Below, piece by piece: positions 32,987 through 35,944 of a stretch of 35,944 nucleotides of DNA. Location of the stretch: NCBI GenBank assembly GCA_020050685.1, contig JAGVKG010000028.1, positions 1 to 35,944 on the forward strand, in the 5' to 3' direction. Within the stretch, counting starts at the first letter, position 1; each line of letters starts with the position of its first letter. A model generated the notes under the pieces. It was not told where the DNA came from. It made no database searches and was given only the letters and a program-made list of their open reading frames with translations. Made by a program: the position numbers and the translations under genes. The stretch comes from Candidatus Obscuribacterales bacterium (GTDB lineage Bacteria > Cyanobacteriota > Vampirovibrionia > Obscuribacterales > Obscuribacteraceae).

Positions 32987-34510
32987 TTAGCTCTTTGTCT
33001 TCCAAACGGGATCATGGAATTTGTCTTTTGCTGGTCCGGAGAACCAACGTGTCATGATCATCTTTTGTTGTGTGTAGAAGAGAACTCCTTCACGTCCCTG
33101 AATGTGCAAATCGCCGAAGAACGACGCATTCCAGCCGGTGAATGGGAACCAGGCCATTGAGGCTGGCACGCCAACATTGATACCAATCATGCCGGCATTG
33201 AAGTGACGCTTGAATTCACGGGCTGCACGTCCTGAATTGGTGAAGATCACGGCGCCATTTCCGTAAGGGCAGTCCTTGCCCAGCTGAATTGCGTCTTCAA
33301 TCGTTTTGACGCGTACCACGGATAATACTGGTCCAAATATTTCCTCTTGCACAATCGACATTTGTGGTTTGGCATGGTCGAAAATCGTTGGTCCGACAAA
33401 GTAACCGTTTGGTGCATCAGAAACTTTGACGTCACGTCCATCAACTAAAAGCTCCGCGCCTTCTTTCGCGCCCTTGTCGATTAAGGACTTAACGCGATTC
33501 ATGTGATCGGCGGTAATTACCGGTCCCATATCCGGTGTGCCATCGATATCAGTGCGCCCAACTTTCATTGCCTTGGTGGATTCGGCCAATTGCGGCATCA
33601 AAATGTCGCCTGCTTCACCTACCGGTATGGCAAGCGAGCCTGCCATACAACGCTCGCCAGCGCAACCAAAGGCAGAGGCTTGCAGAGCCTGGCGGGTTTG
33701 ATTCATGTCTGCATCAGGCATGATGATGATGTGATTTTTGGCACCACCAGCGGATTGCACGCGCTTGCCGTTGGCAGTTCCTTTTTCGTAAATGTATTTG
33801 GCAATCGGAGTGGAGCCGACGAAAGATACTGCTTTGACCAATGGATGTTCAAGCAATGCATCGACAGCTTCTTTGCCGCCGTGTACGATATTGAATACAC
33901 CCTTCGGAACACCAGCCTCAATCAAAAGCTCGGCAATTTGAATGGAAGCCAAAGGCACTTTTTCCGACGGCTTCAAAATGAATGTATTTCCGCAAGTCAA
34001 TGCCAACGGGTACATCCACAAAGGCACCATGGCTGGGAAATTGAATGGTGTGATGCCGGCGCAAACGCCCAGTGGATGGCGTTGCGTTTCGCAATCAACA
34101 TTGCGAGCAATGTTCTCCAAGCTCTCGCCCATCATCAAGGATGGAATGCCACAAGCAAATTCAACAACTTCAATACCGCGCTGCACGGAGGCTTTCGCTT
34201 CGGCAAATGTTTTGCCATGCTCGCGTGAAACAGTGCGGGCAATATCTTCGTAATTTGCATCAAGCAAATTCTTGAAGCGGAACATCAAGCGAGCCCGCTC
34301 AACCACCGGTGTTTCCGACCATTCGGCAAATGCATGATGAGCGGCTTCGACTGCCTGATTAACTTCCGCACGTCCGCACATTGGCGTGCGAGCAATCACT
34401 TCGCCTAAGGAGGGATTGGTTACGTTGACAAATTCCTTGCTCTCCGAGGCAACCCATTTACCACCAATTAACAGCTTGCAATCTGTTACCTTGCTTTGTG
34501 TCAGAGCCAT
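32987..34510 (-). CDS. mmsA: Methylmalonate-semialdehyde dehydrogenase (CoA-acylating)
   Basis: This aldehyde dehydrogenase uses NAD and CoA to convert methylmalonate (or malonate) semialdehyde into propionyl-CoA (or acetyl-CoA) in valine and inositol degradation. The 507-aa chain has the family motifs GVCAGITPFNFPAMVPLWM (148-166) and the catalytic GCAGERCMA with Cys288; the NAD-binding FVGSTPIAKYIY lies at 230-241. The FNFPAMVPLW pattern separates MmsA from ordinary aldehyde dehydrogenases. ATG 34510 has GGAGG five bases upstream; the in-frame TTG at 34522 coincides with that site and is rejected. It stands alone without other valine genes nearby. Confidence 0.94.
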   Translation of the reverse strand: MALTQSKVTDCKLLIGGKWVASESKEFVNVTNPSLGEVIARTPMCGRAEVNQAVEAAHHAFAEWSETPVVERARLMFRFKNLLDANYEDIARTVSREHGKTFAEAKASVQRGIEVVEFACGIPSLMMGESLENIARNVDCETQRHPLGVCAGITPFNFPAMVPLWMYPLALTCGNTFILKPSEKVPLASIQIAELLIEAGVPKGVFNIVHGGKEAVDALLEHPLVKAVSFVGSTPIAKYIYEKGTANGKRVQSAGGAKNHIIIMPDADMNQTRQALQASAFGCAGERCMAGSLAIPVGEAGDILMPQLAESTKAMKVGRTDIDGTPDMGPVITADHMNRVKSLIDKGAKEGAELLVDGRDVKVSDAPNGYFVGPTIFDHAKPQMSIVQEEIFGPVLSVVRVKTIEDAIQLGKDCPYGNGAVIFTNSGRAAREFKRHFNAGMIGINVGVPASMAWFPFTGWNASFFGDLHIQGREGVLFYTQQKMIMTRWFSGPAKDKFHDPVWKTKS

Positions 34511-34729
34511 AACGTCCTCCAATTGAATGCAGGCCTAATTCTAGTGATTCCAAGCCCGTATTATCAGCTTCCTAAGAGCATTTTTAAATATAAGTAAACG
34601 CTTGTCCAGCCCTGGCAGGGGGATTGACCGACATATATTGGTTACTTTTCATATATGAGGGAATATTATTTGGGACGTGGAGGCTCAGGGCGCAGGGGAC
34701 GATATGAGTTTGAAGGGCAAAGCTCGCCT

Positions 34730-35317
34730 ATGAAAAGTTCGGTCGGTAAAGGAATTTGGAATCTGGCTGGGGCTGCTTTTCTAGCCGGCGTTTTTGCTTG
34801 GTCCCCAGCCTTGGCCCAGGATTACTCGCAAAACTATGCTCAAGGAATGATGGCTTACAAAACCGGTGATTGGTCCGATGCGATTAACTTTTTTTCGTCG
34901 TCTTATTCGCAGGCAATTGGTTGCGGGCATGAAATCGACCTAGTCGGTGCCGACATCATGCATTGGCTTGCCATGTCCTATTACAAGAATCAAGATTATT
35001 CCTCGGCGGAAACCTACTTCCAGAAGGAAGTGGAGATTTTATCCAATCGAATATTTCCATATTCCGACATGGATGAATCAATTGATCTACCGACAACAAC
35101 AGATTCGCCCGCGTCTCTCGGCATTGCGCTTGAATGCCTTGCGGATGCTCGTTATGCGCTGGGCGACTATGAAAGTGCAAAGAGAAACTACTTGCAGGCA
35201 ATTAAGATTTTGAAAACGGTAGAACAAGACTCGGAAGTTGCAACAAGTTTGGCGCAGGCGCAGAAAATGTTGATTGCCTGTATGAAGAAAGTTCCTGATC
35301 CACAGTCAGCTCAGTAA
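34730..35317 (+). CDS. Small secreted TPR protein, tandem copy 1
   Basis: The 195-aa protein begins with a signal peptide (Lys2 and Lys7, hydrophobic about 10-26, ending ALA-Q). It then has TPR-like units 'AQGMMAYKTGDWSDAINFF', 'LAMSYYKNQDYSSAETYFQKE' (split here) and 'LADARYALGDYESAKRNYLQ'. ATG 34730 is chosen because the signal peptide begins there; an ATG at 34655 in the same frame would place 25 Gly/Arg-rich residues before it. The same layout recurs in the next gene, so the two are tandem paralogues. Probable envelope scaffold; no enzyme motif. Confidence 0.8.
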   Translation: MKSSVGKGIWNLAGAAFLAGVFAWSPALAQDYSQNYAQGMMAYKTGDWSDAINFFSSSYSQAIGCGHEIDLVGADIMHWLAMSYYKNQDYSSAETYFQKEVEILSNRIFPYSDMDESIDLPTTTDSPASLGIALECLADARYALGDYESAKRNYLQAIKILKTVEQDSEVATSLAQAQKMLIACMKKVPDPQSAQ

Positions 35318-35372
35318 TCGGCTCAGTAAGTAATTTGCAAAGTCATTCTGTCCTTTATCGAGAAAGAGGAAT

Positions 35373-35924
35373 ATGCCAGTGATTCTGAGACTTACAGTAA
35401 TTCTGTCGGTGCTAGTTGGTTTCTCGCTCGGCGAAAGTAGTGTTCGGGCGCAAGGGTATGTGCAGAAAATGGCGGAGGGCGATCAAGCTTACAGCCGTGA
35501 AGATTATGGCAAGGCTGCAAACTTGTATCGACAGGCATTGCAACAGAGTACAAATAGCGGCGGCTACAAGAATGATCCGTTAGCTGTATCGATTGTCCAC
35601 AAATTAGGCTTGGCGCTTTATCGCTCCGGTAATTTTTCCGAGGCAGAATCGACCTTTGAACGTGAGCGCACCTTGCTTGAGCAAGCCGAGCAGCGCGAAA
35701 AAACCAGGCTTTCTCCAATTAAGCCGGCTGCCGCCACCAAGGCCTATTGTCTTGCGCATTTAGCCGATGCACGTTTTGCCAACCAACATTACTCTTCGGC
35801 AAGAGAAGACTATAAAAAAGTACTTGAGATTATGCACACAACACCGATGGACTATGGGCTGAATGCACTTTCTGAGCATGCAAAAAAACAAATCGAAGTC
35901 TGCGAGCAAAAGCTGCACCATTGA
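35373..35924 (+). CDS. Small secreted TPR protein, tandem copy 2
   Basis: The 183-aa protein has a signal peptide (hydrophobic 4-19, ending VRA-Q near 26) and the same repeat order as the gene before it: 'AEGDQAYSREDYGKAANLY', 'GLALYRSGNFSEAESTFERE' and 'LADARFANQHYSSAREDYKK'. Each half of the pair keeps the conserved LADAR...Y.SA...Y core. AGAGGA precedes the ATG. It lies 55 bp behind copy 1 in the same direction, so the two are probably one operon. The gene is complete; it ends 20 bp before the window edge. Confidence 0.85.
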   Translation: MPVILRLTVILSVLVGFSLGESSVRAQGYVQKMAEGDQAYSREDYGKAANLYRQALQQSTNSGGYKNDPLAVSIVHKLGLALYRSGNFSEAESTFERERTLLEQAEQREKTRLSPIKPAAATKAYCLAHLADARFANQHYSSAREDYKKVLEIMHTTPMDYGLNALSEHAKKQIEVCEQKLHH

Positions 35925-35944
35925 TTTAGCATCTGGCTTATTAG

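Overview
The window looks like part of the chromosome of a free-living, non-photosynthetic bacterium related to the Cyanobacteria (a Melainabacteria/Obscuribacterales-type genome is my best guess; this is inference from protein flavour, not a proven assignment). Pointers are the many secreted tetratricopeptide (TPR) proteins, a membrane protein (23208-24455) that resembles a family I remember from cyanobacteria and chloroplasts, a Ser/Thr kinase, and moderate base composition. No transposase, phage gene, CRISPR array or tRNA is visible. The content is mostly ordinary chromosomal metabolism and transport, interleaved with unrecognised regulators and structured non-coding stretches.

Layout. 1-90 is the 3' end of a 16S rRNA. 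It is followed by hairpins and a clear intrinsic terminator, with no tRNA, 23S or 5S gene, so this 16S seems unlinked from 23S. 445-5247 holds a membrane protein with two similar domains, a TPR protein, an arginase-family enzyme and a membrane-tethered protein kinase; the last two are divergently transcribed from interlocking promoters. 5373-7173 holds a SplB-like radical SAM protein and the first of three related helix-turn-helix regulators. 7557-11930 holds L-serine dehydratase, an O-methyltransferase, asparaginyl-tRNA synthetase and a Sel1-repeat protein. 12078-14272 holds an orphan protein, a candidate ~200-nt structured RNA on the minus strand and a DUF318/ArsP-type permease. 14392-18922 holds a TPR protein and a very large TadG-like surface protein, with a candidate terminator/antiterminator leader far upstream of it. 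18923-20681 carries the two other regulators, overlapping by 8 bp. 20687-29733 holds an MFS transporter, a choloylglycine-hydrolase-type amidase and a minus-strand run: patatin phospholipase, P-loop ATPase, glutamate dehydrogenase, OPT transporter and the cyanobacterial-type membrane protein. 29986-35924 holds an acyl desaturase, a 628-aa TPR protein, methylmalonate-semialdehyde dehydrogenase and two small tandem secreted TPR proteins.

How the genes fit together. Serine dehydratase, glutamate dehydrogenase, the arginase relative, methylmalonate-semialdehyde dehydrogenase, the OPT transporter and the secreted amidase all suit a life on peptides and amino acids; that link is inference. The secreted TPR proteins and the TadG-like protein point to an elaborate cell surface. 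The least explained parts are the three-member regulator family, the minus-strand RNA at 12668-12868, and the leader upstream of the TadG-like gene. Several start codons were moved downstream to positions with a better Shine-Dalgarno sequence or promoter fit; each case is explained in its entry.
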